NCBI GenBank assembly: GCA_945875915.1
Contig: CAMCMT010000024.1
Span: 1 to 40,386 of the forward strand
Reading direction: 5' to 3'
DNA from: Synechococcus sp. UW140
GTDB taxonomy: Bacteria > Cyanobacteriota > Cyanobacteriia > PCC-6307 > Cyanobiaceae
Length of the DNA: 40,386 nt
Both the position numbers and the translations under genes were made by a program. Of the stretch, positions 8,754 to 16,966 are shown one piece after another (positions within the stretch are counted from its first letter, which is position 1; every line of letters starts with the position of its first letter). A model generated the notes under the pieces. That model saw only the letters and a list, made by a program, of their open reading frames with translations, ran no database searches and was not told where the DNA came from.

Positions 8754-9018
8754 ACCCGGTCCAATGGCAGCCAGTGCTCCATCTGTTGGGCAGGAGCTGA
8801 GCCTCTGGGCGCTCAAGCCTTGGTGGTGTCAGCCCTGGTCGATCTTGTTGACGGGGATAGCCGCGATTGTTGGCAGTTGGCTGCTGCTGGGCCGGCTCTG
8901 GATCACCATCCCCGGCGCCGCCCTGGTGCTGCTCTGGTGGTGGCTGTTTCTGGTGATCGTGCCAAGGGCCTATCGGGCGGAGGCCAGGGCCGGGGTCCCG
9001 CCAGAGCGTCCTCAATAG
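8746..9018 (+). CDS. Small two-helix membrane protein (DUF6737-like)
   Basis: ATG 8746 overlaps the MgtC-type stop by 8 bp, giving 90 residues. After a short N-terminal stretch comes LWALKPWWCQPWSILLTGI, then two closely spaced transmembrane helices and a basic C terminus (PRAYRAEARAG). The KPWWCQPWSI signature recalls the small cyanobacterial DUF6737 family; I recognise it by pattern only. The overlap with the MgtC gene suggests translational coupling and possibly a shared membrane role. ATG 8764 is an alternative start. Confidence 0.72.
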   Translation: MVEPGPMAASAPSVGQELSLWALKPWWCQPWSILLTGIAAIVGSWLLLGRLWITIPGAALVLLWWWLFLVIVPRAYRAEARAGVPPERPQ

Positions 9019-9096
9019 CACAGTTGGAAGCTCTTGCTAGCGAGCTCAGCGGAAACGCAACGGATCAGCCTGGCCCTAGCCAACCTTCTAAAAAAT

Positions 9097-9996
9097 TCAG
9101 AATAAAAAGCGATAACGGCTGCGGTCGCTGTCGATGGTCGCTGGATCCGGCCATTTCGCATCCCAGTAGCTGATGCCATTGCGGTAGGTGGGCACCCCAG
9201 GCAGCTGGTCGATCTCGAGTTTGGTGCCGGCCATGGCCGTGATCAGGCCGCCAATTTCCATCGGGCCCAGGTCTGTTTTGAGGTCCTGGCCCGCTAACCC
9301 CATCAGCTGGGGCAAGCGCAAGATGGTTTCAGGTCGGGTCAGTTTGTTGAAGAGGGCCTGCACCGCCAGTTTCTGCCGTTCCAACCGGCCAATGTCGCCC
9401 ATTTCGTCGTGGCGAAAGCGCAGGAAGCCCTCTAAATCTTTGCCCTTGAGGGTTTGGGGGCCGGGTTGGAGATCAATCAACAGCTTTTGGCTGTAGTCGT
9501 TGTAAACCATGCGCTTGGGCACCGTCACCTCCAGGCCGCCGAGGGCATCGCCCAGGTGGCGCACCAGGGCAAGGTCCACCAGGACGTGGTGACTAAGGGG
9601 CCGGCCCAGGTGGCTGGCCAGTTCCGCCTTGAGGGCCTTAGGGCCACCCAAGCTATACAGGGCATTGATCTTGAGCGGCCCATAGTTGGGCGACTCGATG
9701 TAGGTGTCCCTGGGCACCTGGGTGATCTTGGTCACGCCGTCCTTGATTCGCACCGTGGCGATCACATCGGTGTTGCTGCCCCTGTCGGTACCCATCACCA
9801 GCAGGTCCTGGTCGCCAGCCCCGATCCAGGCGCTAAACGGGTTGAGTAGCTCCGTGCCTCGCTTGAAGACATCGCCCTTGAGCAGGTCGCCCAGGGGGCC
9901 GGCCAGAACCAAACCACCGGCCAAGCCGATGCCAATGGCCAGCAGCACGGGCAGGCGTTGGTCCCGGCGGCGGGCCTGGGGCAGGGAATGCTTCAT
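9097..9996 (-). CDS. LytR-CpsA-Psr (LCP) family protein
   Basis: A 299-residue membrane-anchored LCP protein. These enzymes transfer lipid-linked polymers to peptidoglycan or other envelope acceptors. A basic N terminus (QARRRDQR) precedes one transmembrane helix at about residues 15-36, placing the catalytic domain outside the cytoplasmic membrane. Conserved motifs are visible: DLLVMGTDRGSNTDVIATVRI, the TQVPRDTYI block, and FLRFRHDEMGDIGRLERQKL with the paired Arg/Asp residues that bind the pyrophosphate head. ATG start at 9996. It lies downstream, on the same strand, of an uncharacterised protein and an MsbA-like ABC exporter, which is consistent with an envelope-polymer role. It converges with the DUF6737-like gene. 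Confidence 0.92.
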   Translation of the reverse strand: MKHSLPQARRRDQRLPVLLAIGIGLAGGLVLAGPLGDLLKGDVFKRGTELLNPFSAWIGAGDQDLLVMGTDRGSNTDVIATVRIKDGVTKITQVPRDTYIESPNYGPLKINALYSLGGPKALKAELASHLGRPLSHHVLVDLALVRHLGDALGGLEVTVPKRMVYNDYSQKLLIDLQPGPQTLKGKDLEGFLRFRHDEMGDIGRLERQKLAVQALFNKLTRPETILRLPQLMGLAGQDLKTDLGPMEIGGLITAMAGTKLEIDQLPGVPTYRNGISYWDAKWPDPATIDSDRSRYRFLF

Positions 9997-10107
9997 GCGT
10001 CCTGAAAGCCTGCTCGGAAGCTATGGCAATTGCCTGGGCTACCGGTCGCTGTCGCCGGTAAGACAGGTCAGTTTGTAGGTTGACCAGCCTGGCACTAGCG
10101 TGTCGGC

Positions 10108-10590
10108 TTAACGGCGGCTGGCGGCGAGGGCCTGCAGTCCTAGGCGGATATGGGCCCCCAGGGCTCCGAGGGCCATGACTTGCTGGGGATGGCGATGCTG
10201 CTCCAGGGCGCTGCCCTGGCGGGCAAGCTGCTGCAGGAGCTGCTCGCCCACTTGGCCATAGGCCCCTAGCAGCTGTTCCAGTTCCTCGAGATCGTCGCTC
10301 CAGGGCTGGTGCTGCTCAGGCTGGAGCTGACCCTTGGTAGGGCTGGGGCCCTGGAGCAAGCTGGCAACTGGGGAATCGGAGGAGCCTGCCGTGGGGCTGG
10401 AGCTTCGAGCGGCCTCGATCGCGCTTTGCCGCAGGGCTTCGAGCTGGCGGAAGCTGATCGCCTCCGGCACGGCCGCCCCCCCTGGGGCTGGGGCCCCGGG
10501 GGAGTTGGTTGTAGGGGTATCGCCTGTCTGGGGGCGTTGGTTGAGCTCAGGGCTGTAGCCAGGCTCAGGCCGGCCATTGGGGCCATCCAT
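10108..10590 (-). CDS. Uncharacterised Pro/Gln-rich protein
   Basis: I do not recognise this 160-residue protein. The first ~50 residues are rich in Pro, Gly and Thr and probably disordered (GDTPTTNSPGAPAPGG). Residues ~45-60 (ISFRQLEALRQSAIEAA) and ~95-160 (DDLEELEQLLGAYGQVGEQLLQQLARQGSALEQH, then VMALGALGAHIRLGLQALAASRR) look alpha-helical and could form a coiled coil. No signal peptide or membrane segment. It sits between an ABC exporter and an LCP gene on the same strand. Codon use matches its neighbours, supporting a real gene. The 167-bp gap upstream holds nothing else I can support. Confidence 0.7.
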   Translation of the reverse strand: MDGPNGRPEPGYSPELNQRPQTGDTPTTNSPGAPAPGGAAVPEAISFRQLEALRQSAIEAARSSSPTAGSSDSPVASLLQGPSPTKGQLQPEQHQPWSDDLEELEQLLGAYGQVGEQLLQQLARQGSALEQHRHPQQVMALGALGAHIRLGLQALAASRR

Positions 10591-10757
10591 GGGCTGGGGA
10601 AGTGGGAAAGCCCCTCGAGCCTATGGACATCGTCTCAGGGCTCCAAGGGGTGCCCGTGGGGGATTTCCCGTTCCAGTCTGGTTCGGTTCGTGCCCGCTTC
10701 CGGGACGGCCCGAGCCTGGCAACGGGCCCCATGCGTGAACACCAGAACGAGTAGCGC

Positions 10758-12620
10758 CTAGATCCCCAGGGCCTCTCCGGGCCGCAGGCCGGCCTGGACG
10801 CGCCAGAGGTCGGCGTAGGCGCCACCCGCTTGAATCAGCTGCTCATGGTGGCCGGCTTCGACGATGCGGCCCTGGTCCATCACGACGATGCGATCGGCGT
10901 GGCGCACCGTGCTGAGGCGATGGGCGATCACCAAGGTGGTGCGCTCGGCGGTGATCTGGTCGAGGGAGCGCTGGATCGCCGCTTCCGTTTCGTTATCCAC
11001 GGCGGCGGTGGCCTCATCAAGGATCAGCACCGGTGGATTTTTCAGAATTGCCCGGGCCAGGGCGATGCGCTGGCGCTGGCCGCCGGAGAGGCGCTGGCCC
11101 CGTTCGCCCACCACCGTGTCGTAGCCGTGGGGTAGGGCCTCGATGAAGGGGGCCGCTTCTGCCTGTTGGGCGGCGTGCTCAACCGCATCGCGGCTGGCCG
11201 AGAAGCTGCCGTAGGCAATGTTTTCGGCCACGGTGCCGTGGAAGAGGAACACCTCCTGACTGACCAGGCCGATCGCCCGGCGTAGGTCGTCAAGCCGCAG
11301 TTCCCGGATCGGCATGCCATCGAGCAGGATCTCACCGGCCTGGATGCCATAGAGCCGCAGCAGCAGCTTCACGATTGTGCTTTTCCCTGACCCCGTGGCG
11401 CCAACGATGCCCAGGGTGCTGCCGGCGGGGATGTGCAGGTCCAACCCCTGCAGCAAGGGGTCGCGGCCCTGGTAAGCGAAGCTCACCTGGCGGAACTCCA
11501 GCTCGCCCGCCACCTGGGCTAGGGGCAGGGGCCGGTCGCCGCTGGCGATGGCGATCGGGGTTTCGAGCAGGTCCAGCACCCGCTGGGTGGAGGCCATGGC
11601 CCGCTGGTAGTCGTCGAGGGTGCGGCCCAAGGCGGTGAGCGGCCAGAGCAACCGTTGGGTGATGAACACCAGGAAGCTGTAGCTGCCCACGGCGATCTCC
11701 CCCTGCCAGGCCTGGAGGCCGCCGATCACCAGGATCGCCAGGAAGGCAAACAGGATCGCGAAGCGGATCAGGGGGATGAAGGCTGCCGAGAGGCGGATGG
11801 CGCGGCGGTTGCTGGCCCGGTAGGCCTGGCTATCGCGGCTGAGCCGCTGCTTTTCCCAGGCTTCAGCCGCGTAGCTTTTGATCGTGAGCATGCCGCCGAG
11901 GTTGTTGGCCAGGCGGCTGTTGATGTCACCGGCCCGTTCACGCACCTCCCGGTAGCGGGGGCTGAGCCGTTTCTGGAAGGCCAACGAGCCCCAGAGAATC
12001 ACTGGAATTGGTAAAAAGGCGACACCTGCCACATGGGGGGAGAGCCAGGCCATGGCCCCGCCCACCGCCAGCACCGTGGTGATCAGTTGCAGGAGGTCAT
12101 TAGCGCCGCTGTTAAGGAAACGCTCCAGCTGGTTGATGTCGTCATTGAGCACGGCCATCAGCCGGCCGGAACTGCCCGCCTCGAAATAGGCCATCTCCAG
12201 GTGCTGGAGATGGTCGTAGGCCTCGATGCGCAGCTCGTGCTGCACGGTTTGGGCCAGGTTGCGCCAGAGCAGCTCGTAGAGGTACTCGAACAGGGATTCG
12301 GCGCTCCAGATCACAAAGGAGAGCACCGCCAGCACGCCCAGCTGGCTGGGAACCGAGGTGACGCCGAAGGCGGCCAGCCAGGAATGTTTCTGTTGCACCA
12401 CCACATCCACCGCCAGGCCGATCAGCACCGGTGGCGCCAGGTCAAACAGCTTGTTGAGCACCGAGCAGCTCACCGCTAGCTGCACTTGGCGCCGGTGCGG
12501 CTCGAGGGCAGCGATCAAGCGAGCCAGGGGCAGCCGTCGGGTGTCGCCAGGTCGCTGAGGGTGTTGCTCGACTGGACCGAGCCCTTTGGCCGTTTTGGGG
12601 GAGGGGTTGGGGGAGACCAT
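10758..12620 (-). CDS. ABC exporter, fused permease/ATPase (MsbA-like)
   Basis: A 620-residue half-transporter that should act as a homodimer in the cytoplasmic membrane. A type IV exporter membrane domain (about residues 30-345) is followed by a nucleotide-binding domain with Walker [10 protein letters not shown] (K413), Q-loop region [21 protein letters not shown], signature [15 protein letters not shown], Walker [13 protein letters not shown] and the switch His in [15 protein letters not shown]. All ATPase motifs are intact. Substrate is not evident: relatives move lipids, lipid A precursors, polysaccharide intermediates or drugs. The downstream LCP gene favours an envelope substrate, but that is inference. 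ATG start at 12620; upstream is the terminator of the RRM gene. Confidence 0.93.
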   Translation of the reverse strand: MVSPNPSPKTAKGLGPVEQHPQRPGDTRRLPLARLIAALEPHRRQVQLAVSCSVLNKLFDLAPPVLIGLAVDVVVQQKHSWLAAFGVTSVPSQLGVLAVLSFVIWSAESLFEYLYELLWRNLAQTVQHELRIEAYDHLQHLEMAYFEAGSSGRLMAVLNDDINQLERFLNSGANDLLQLITTVLAVGGAMAWLSPHVAGVAFLPIPVILWGSLAFQKRLSPRYREVRERAGDINSRLANNLGGMLTIKSYAAEAWEKQRLSRDSQAYRASNRRAIRLSAAFIPLIRFAILFAFLAILVIGGLQAWQGEIAVGSYSFLVFITQRLLWPLTALGRTLDDYQRAMASTQRVLDLLETPIAIASGDRPLPLAQVAGELEFRQVSFAYQGRDPLLQGLDLHIPAGSTLGIVGATGSGKSTIVKLLLRLYGIQAGEILLDGMPIRELRLDDLRRAIGLVSQEVFLFHGTVAENIAYGSFSASRDAVEHAAQQAEAAPFIEALPHGYDTVVGERGQRLSGGQRQRIALARAILKNPPVLILDEATAAVDNETEAAIQRSLDQITAERTTLVIAHRLSTVRHADRIVVMDQGRIVEAGHHEQLIQAGGAYADLWRVQAGLRPGEALGI

Positions 12621-12746
12621 GGCGGGTAGCGGTTTGCAGGAGGCTGAATGGACCCGGCGACTGCTTAGGGGTCACTCCCCAGCTCTGGTCGCGAGCAGAG
12701 CCCATCAACCTTGGCCCTAAGCCCCTTTAGGCGGAAGCACCGGCTC

Positions 12747-12787
12747 AAACAAAAAGTCCTGGCGGCCTCCAGCAGGGGCACCAGGAC
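12747..12787 (-). terminator. Rho-independent terminator of the RRM gene
   Basis: Arms GTCCTGG and CCAGGAC (12756-12762 and 12781-12787) form a 7-bp GC-rich stem; reading the minus strand, the hairpin is followed by TTTTTGTTT. It lies about 80 bp past the RRM gene's stop and should insulate it from the ABC exporter. Confidence 0.82.
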
Positions 12788-12865
12788 AGGAAAATTTGGA
12801 TTAAGCCAAGGACTGGGGATCCAGGCTGGGATAGAAACGGACCGGGGAGCGCTCCGGCCTTGATA

Positions 12866-13324
12866 TCACCAGCGGTTGCCACCGCCACCGCCGTCGTCAC
12901 CGCCGTAGCCGCCGCCGTAGCCGCCGCCGTCGTCACGACCACCACCACCACCGCCACCACCGCCGCCACGGCCAGCGCCGCCGCCACCACGGCCAGCGCC
13001 GCCGCCACCACGGCCGCCACCACCACCACCGCCGTAGCCGCCGCGGCCACCGCCACCTTCGCGACCACCGCCACCGCCACCTTCACGAGGAGTTGCTTTG
13101 TTGACGCGGATCATGCGACCCATCCACTCCACATCTTGGAGATCGTCGATGGCTTTTTGCTCATCGGCGTCGTTGCTCATCTCGATAAAAGCGAAGCCGC
13201 GCTTACGACCGGTTTCGCGGTCGAGGGGCAAGCTGCATTGCTTGACCTCGCCGTATTGGCCGAAGAGATCGAGCAGATCCTCCTGTTCGGCTTGGAACGA
13301 GAGGTTGCCTACGTAAATGGTCAT
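12866..13324 (-). CDS. Glycine-rich RRM RNA-binding protein (Rbp type)
   Basis: A 152-residue protein with one RNA recognition motif in residues 1-80: RNP2 is IYVGNL (3-8) and RNP1 is RGFAFIEM (42-49), both with the aromatic residues that stack on RNA. The remaining ~70 residues are a Gly/Arg tail of RGGGG and GYGGG blocks, disordered and suited to RNA binding. Cyanobacterial proteins of this class are often cold-induced and some localise photosynthetic mRNAs at membranes; that is family knowledge, not shown here. AAGGA lies directly against the ATG at 13324, unusually close for a Shine-Dalgarno sequence. The gene has its own terminator and a leader hairpin. The tail is encoded by 21-bp repeats and may vary in length between strains. 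Confidence 0.95.
   Translation of the reverse strand: MTIYVGNLSFQAEQEDLLDLFGQYGEVKQCSLPLDRETGRKRGFAFIEMSNDADEQKAIDDLQDVEWMGRMIRVNKATPREGGGGGGREGGGGRGGYGGGGGGGRGGGGAGRGGGGAGRGGGGGGGGGGRDDGGGYGGGYGGDDGGGGGNRW
12968..13009. repeat. Two perfect 21-bp tandem repeats in the glycine-rich tail
   Basis: 12968-12988 and 12989-13009 are identical 21-mers beginning ACGGCCAGCG; a third, partial copy starts at 13010. Each encodes one seven-residue G/A/R block, so slippage would keep the reading frame. Confidence 0.9.
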
Positions 13325-13362
13325 TCCTTTAGCGGAACCTGGAACTGATTCGTGAATGCTGC

Positions 13363-13378
13363 GGTTCCCTTGGGAACC
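13363..13378 (-). promoter_or_regulatory. Leader hairpin upstream of the RRM gene
   Basis: Arms GGTTCCC and GGGAACC are separated by two bases, about 40 bp before the RRM start. There is no U-tract, so it is not a terminator. It would form a stable stem in the mRNA leader and could affect stability or temperature-dependent translation; this is inference. Confidence 0.4.
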
Positions 13379-13550
13379 AGAAAGCGTTGAACCATCCCAA
13401 CTCTACAGCCTGCCCTTGCCCTCGGGATCGGAGGCCGCCGACTCTGATGGCGTTCTGTGAAGCGGATCAGAAGGGAAGTGGAAGAAGGGCCTGCGACCGT
13501 TTGAAATGGATCATTGTCAGGAAATCCTCACCCGTTAGCGGTCCCTGCTG

Positions 13551-13751
13551 ATGACGGCACCCGTTCCCTGGAGTCTCGCCTGGAGTGACAACGGCGACCT
13601 AGCTCCCCAAGATCAACTTGACCTGCTCCAGTGCCTCGTGGCCTGCGAAAGCGCCAGCGTGCAGAACGTTTTAATCATGGCGGTGGAGCAGCTGGTCGTG
13701 GAGAACTACAGCCTGCTGGCCTCCGTTGATCTCACCAGCCTCTGTTCCTGA
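13551..13751 (+). CDS. Small hypothetical protein, 66 residues
   Basis: ATG 13551 to TGA gives an acidic, helical 66-residue protein (QDQLDLLQCLVACESAS, then NVLIMAVEQLVVENYSLLASVDL). No signal peptide and no true membrane helix. Codon choice and Leu/Val-rich amphipathic pattern look like a real protein, and it resembles small conserved picocyanobacterial proteins, but I cannot name a family. It is the only plus-strand gene between two minus-strand RNA-related genes, diverging from the RRM gene. Confidence 0.65.
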   Translation: MTAPVPWSLAWSDNGDLAPQDQLDLLQCLVACESASVQNVLIMAVEQLVVENYSLLASVDLTSLCS

Positions 13752-13843
13752 AGTCCTTCTTCGGCCCCGTGCTGACCAAGGGACTACTGGTTCCAGCGGC
13801 GGCCCCCCAAAGTCCGGGGATTAGGGATGGGGGATTTGATGAC

Positions 13844-13887
13844 AAAAATTCCGGGATCAGCTTCCCTGGGGGATGGGCTGATCCCGG
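13844..13887 (-). terminator. Rho-independent terminator of the DEAD-box helicase gene
   Basis: Perfect 11-bp arms CCGGGATCAGC (13851-13861) and GCTGATCCCGG (13877-13887) with a 15-base loop; reading the minus strand the hairpin is followed by AATTTTTGTC. It lies about 130 bp past the helicase stop. The plus-strand side has no T-tract, so it serves the minus strand. Confidence 0.85.
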
Positions 13888-14018
13888 TAAACGGGGGATT
13901 CCAGCAATATTGATTGTGCCCTTCGGAGCTCTAATTCGCTGGACCTTGGCCGGGGGCGGAACGTTGGTGGGGCTGGGGAGAGGCCCCCAGCCCTTTGGTT
14001 CTCGAGCCCTTCTGGGTC

Positions 14019-16073
14019 TCAATCCTGGTGGCGGCTGATCTGAAGTTCCTTGTTCATTACACGGAGTCTTTTGAGCGAGTTGAACACTTCATCAGGCATG
14101 CCCTTAGGCAGGTCGATGGTGCTGTGGCCATCGAAGATCTGGATCCGGCCGATGCTGCGGCCGCCGAGTCCGGCCTCATTGGCGATGGCGCCCACAATGT
14201 TGCCGGGCTTCACCCGATCCCTCCAGCCCACTTCGATGCGGAAGCGCTCCATGTTCTCTTCCGGCTGGCTGTCCTCGGTGCGGAAACTCCCGCGGGCGGG
14301 GGCTCCGCCAGCCGGGCCTACGCGAGTGCGGGGCTCGCCGCCGCGACCGGGGCGATCACCACCCCGCTCATAGCCCCGCTCCCCCCGGTCGTTGCCGCGG
14401 TCGTTGCGGCCCATGGAGGCTTGCTGGCGCATCCAGTTTTCGTCGCCTTGAACCAGCAGGGGGGCCTCTCCTACGGCCAGGCGCAGGGCCGCCAAGGCGA
14501 GCTGGTCGGGGGTTGCCCCCTGTTCCTGGCTCACCCGTTGCAGTATTTCGGCAAGCAGGGCCAGCTCCTCGCGGCGGCTGTCTTCTGAAGGATTGAGGGC
14601 GGTAGTGAGTTTCTGGCGCAGCAGGTCGAGGCGGTGCTGGTTAATCGTGGCGTTGCTTGGAACCTCCATCGGTTCGATTGGCCGCCCTACGGCCCTCTCC
14701 AGGCCACCAAGGAACCGGCGCTCCCGCGGCGTGAGAAAGAGGATGGCGTCTCCGGTGCGGCCGGCCCGGCCGGTGCGGCCAATTCGGTGGACGTAGGCCT
14801 CGGAGTCGAACGGGATGTCGTAGTTCACCACCAGGGTGATGCGCTCCACATCTAGGCCGCGGGCAGCCACATCGGTGGCCACCAGCACGCTTACATGGCC
14901 ACTTTTAAGACGGTCGATCGTGCGTTCCCGCTGGTTTTGGGCCACGTCACCGTTGAGCACGGCCACGTCGTATCCCTTGGCTTCCAGGGATTCAGCCACC
15001 GCCACGGTGATCGCCTTGGTGCGGGCAAAAATAATCACCCCTTCCTTCGTTTCCGCTTCCAGCACCCGGCTGAGGGCCTCCAGTTTTTGGGGCGCGTTCA
15101 CCGTGATGTAGCGCTGGCGGATGCGGCTGGCATCGTCGCCCTTCTGGCGGATCGTGATCTCGGCGGGATCGTTGAGGTATTGCCGCGAGATGCGGCGGAT
15201 TTCGGGCGGCATGGTGGCCGAGAACAGCACCACCTGGCGCTTCTCGGGGAGCTGGCTAAGCACCCATTCGACATCGTCAATGAAGCCCATGCGCAACATC
15301 TCATCGGCCTCATCGAGCACCAGGGTGCGCAGGCCGGAGAGGTCCAGGGTGCCCTGGCGCATGTGGTCCATCACCCGGCCGGGGGTGCCAACCACCACCT
15401 GGACGCCGCGTTTGAGCCGGGCGATCTGGTCGCGGAAATCGGCACCGCCGTAGACGGGCAGCACCCGCAGGTGGGGCATCTTGGCGGCGAAGGTGTTGAA
15501 GGCTTCGGCCACCTGGATCGCCAGTTCCCGGGTGGGGGCGAGCACCAGCACCTGGGGGGTGCGTTGGTTGGGGTCGATTGCAGTCAGCAAGGGCAAGGCG
15601 AAGGCGGCCGTTTTGCCCGTACCCGTTTGGGCTTGACCAACCAAGTCCCGGCCTAAAAGAAGCTCGGGGATCGCCGCTTTCTGGATCGGCGAGGGCTGCT
15701 GGTAGCCAATGTCAACCAGGGCTTGCAGCAGTTCCGGGGCGAAGCCGAAATTGGCAAAACCATTCTCCGGTTCGGCGACGCTGTCCTCAAGAGCTGTCGC
15801 TTCGCCGGCCGGGGCTTCGCTGGGTGTTGCCTTCAGGGCGCTGGTGGTTTGGGCGGCAGCCGGCAAGGACGGTTCAGAGAAGATCGCCACGGCTACCTCC
15901 TGGCTGCTGGGGGCAGGGGTGGAATCCTGGGCGACCTCAGGGGTTGCGCCTTCGTCGGGGGTGCTGTCCGTCGCATCTATTGATGCGCTCTCGTTGTCAG
16001 CGAAGGTTGTAGGAACTGTGGCGCTGAGATCTATCGAGGAGCTGACGCTCTCGCAAGCAGAAGTCTTGGTCAA
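14019..16073 (-). CDS. deaD: DEAD-box RNA helicase (DeaD/CsdA type)
   Basis: A 684-residue ATP-dependent RNA helicase for ribosome assembly, mRNA turnover and cold adaptation. After a Ser/Thr/Ala/Glu-rich N-terminal ~105 residues come the Q motif (SPIQKAAIPELLLGRDL), motif I AQTGTGKT (K154), Ia PTRELA, Ib TPGR, II DEAD (255-258), III SAT, then VLVATDVAARGLD and VI HRIGRTGRAGR. An RGG-like tract (RNDRGNDRGERGYERGGDR) links to a C-terminal DbpA/CsdA RNA-binding domain (MERFRIEVGWRDRVKPGNIVG). Start is uncertain: I chose TTG 16073 because the sequence from there looks like a normal N terminus; the frame stays open to TTG 16199 and GTG 16193, but those 42 extra residues look untranslated. A long leader would suit cold-regulated helicase genes. 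Confidence 0.94.
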   Translation of the reverse strand: MTKTSACESVSSSIDLSATVPTTFADNESASIDATDSTPDEGATPEVAQDSTPAPSSQEVAVAIFSEPSLPAAAQTTSALKATPSEAPAGEATALEDSVAEPENGFANFGFAPELLQALVDIGYQQPSPIQKAAIPELLLGRDLVGQAQTGTGKTAAFALPLLTAIDPNQRTPQVLVLAPTRELAIQVAEAFNTFAAKMPHLRVLPVYGGADFRDQIARLKRGVQVVVGTPGRVMDHMRQGTLDLSGLRTLVLDEADEMLRMGFIDDVEWVLSQLPEKRQVVLFSATMPPEIRRISRQYLNDPAEITIRQKGDDASRIRQRYITVNAPQKLEALSRVLEAETKEGVIIFARTKAITVAVAESLEAKGYDVAVLNGDVAQNQRERTIDRLKSGHVSVLVATDVAARGLDVERITLVVNYDIPFDSEAYVHRIGRTGRAGRTGDAILFLTPRERRFLGGLERAVGRPIEPMEVPSNATINQHRLDLLRQKLTTALNPSEDSRREELALLAEILQRVSQEQGATPDQLALAALRLAVGEAPLLVQGDENWMRQQASMGRNDRGNDRGERGYERGGDRPGRGGEPRTRVGPAGGAPARGSFRTEDSQPEENMERFRIEVGWRDRVKPGNIVGAIANEAGLGGRSIGRIQIFDGHSTIDLPKGMPDEVFNSLKRLRVMNKELQISRHQD

Positions 16074-16310
16074 GTGATGTGGGCCTGGAAAATCCTCGTC
16101 TCGCAGGCCGGCAGATACCCGTTGAACGTAGATCCGAAGCTGCTCAAACCTCTGGCCGTGGCCTAGGTGGCGATCAGCGCTGGGTCCCAGCACGTTCAAA
16201 AAACTGCCTTGCCCTAAAGCAAAGGGTGAAATGAAAGTTTATCACCTTTCGTGCGCCCCATCGTGACGATTGCTAAAGACGTCTGGCCAGGCTGGCTTGC
16301 CCTGGATGCC

Positions 16311-16724
16311 TCAGCTGGCCGGGGCCTGGGCCTCCACCCGGCCGTAGTCGTCGCTCAGGCGCTCAATGTCGTCCTCGCTGAGCCAGCGGCCGTGTTGCAC
16401 CTCGACGATCAGGAGGTCGTTTGCTGCCGCGCCAGCTCGGTGGATGGCGCCTTGGGGAATGGCCAGGAAGGTGCCCGCCTCGGCTGGGGTGCTGCGTCCA
16501 TCACATTCGAGCCAGCCATCTCCTGACACCACCACCCAGTGTTCGCTGCGGTGCTGGTGACGCTGCAGGCTGATGCGATGTCCGGCTCGCACTAAGAGCC
16601 GTTTCACCTGGTAGCCCTCGCCGGAGCCCAGGCCTTCGAACCAACCCCAGGGTCGCTCGACCCTCCCGTTCTGGAGGGGGCTTGGGGTGGGGTTTTGCCG
16701 GAGCTCTGGACTGGTTTCTGCCAT
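16311..16724 (-). CDS. Mannose-6-phosphate isomerase type II cupin domain protein
   Basis: A 137-residue single-domain cupin matching the C-terminal isomerase domain of bifunctional mannose-1-phosphate guanylyltransferase/phosphomannose isomerase. Visible blocks: RPWGWFEGLGSGEGYQVKRL, the metal-binding cupin motif GHRISLQRHQHRSEHWVVVSG with its three His and Glu, and AIPQGAIHRAGAAANDLLIVEVQ with a further His. Family members interconvert fructose-6-P and mannose-6-P for nucleotide sugars. The fused guanylyltransferase domain is absent, as in many stand-alone forms. ATG start at 16724. It lies upstream of the helicase on the same strand with a ~237-bp gap. Confidence 0.9.
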   Translation of the reverse strand: MAETSPELRQNPTPSPLQNGRVERPWGWFEGLGSGEGYQVKRLLVRAGHRISLQRHQHRSEHWVVVSGDGWLECDGRSTPAEAGTFLAIPQGAIHRAGAAANDLLIVEVQHGRWLSEDDIERLSDDYGRVEAQAPAS

Positions 16725-16865
16725 GGAGTGGGCCCGTCAACCAGTCTGGTCTTGAAGCGTATCAAGATTTTAGAAATGGGTTCTAGGGATTGGCTGCCAA
16801 TCGCCGTTTGCCTAGGGCCTTTCCTTAATCGTTAGCAGGCTGGGATGGGCCCAGGTCCAAGATTT

Positions 16866-16891
16866 AAAAAAAAGCCAATCGAACGATTGGC
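16866..16891 (-). terminator. Strong Rho-independent terminator
   Basis: Arms GCCAATCG and CGATTGGC (16874-16891) fold into a hairpin; reading the minus strand it is followed by eight Ts. It ends minus-strand transcription from the right: about 75 bp beyond the stop of the 38-codon gene and about 500 bp beyond recD, so it may end either unit or both. Confidence 0.86.
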
Positions 16892-16966
16892 ATGGATTGG
16901 ATTTGATCTCGGTTTATCGAAGACTGCAGATCCATCCAGGTTTAGGTGGAATTTAGCTATTTTAGA

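Noticed and set aside
10040-10060. TACCGG/CCGGTA hairpin upstream of the LCP gene
   Set aside because: Short stem with no T-tract in either direction; cannot be told from chance in GC-rich sequence.
10623-10754. 43-codon plus-strand ORF between the ABC exporter and the Pro/Gln-rich gene
   Set aside because: No start signal, no recognisable motif and unremarkable composition.
12745-13086. Minus-strand Ala/Val repeat ORF in the RRM gene region
   Set aside because: It is another frame of the glycine-rich repeat of the RRM gene and has the composition expected from GCC-type repeats.
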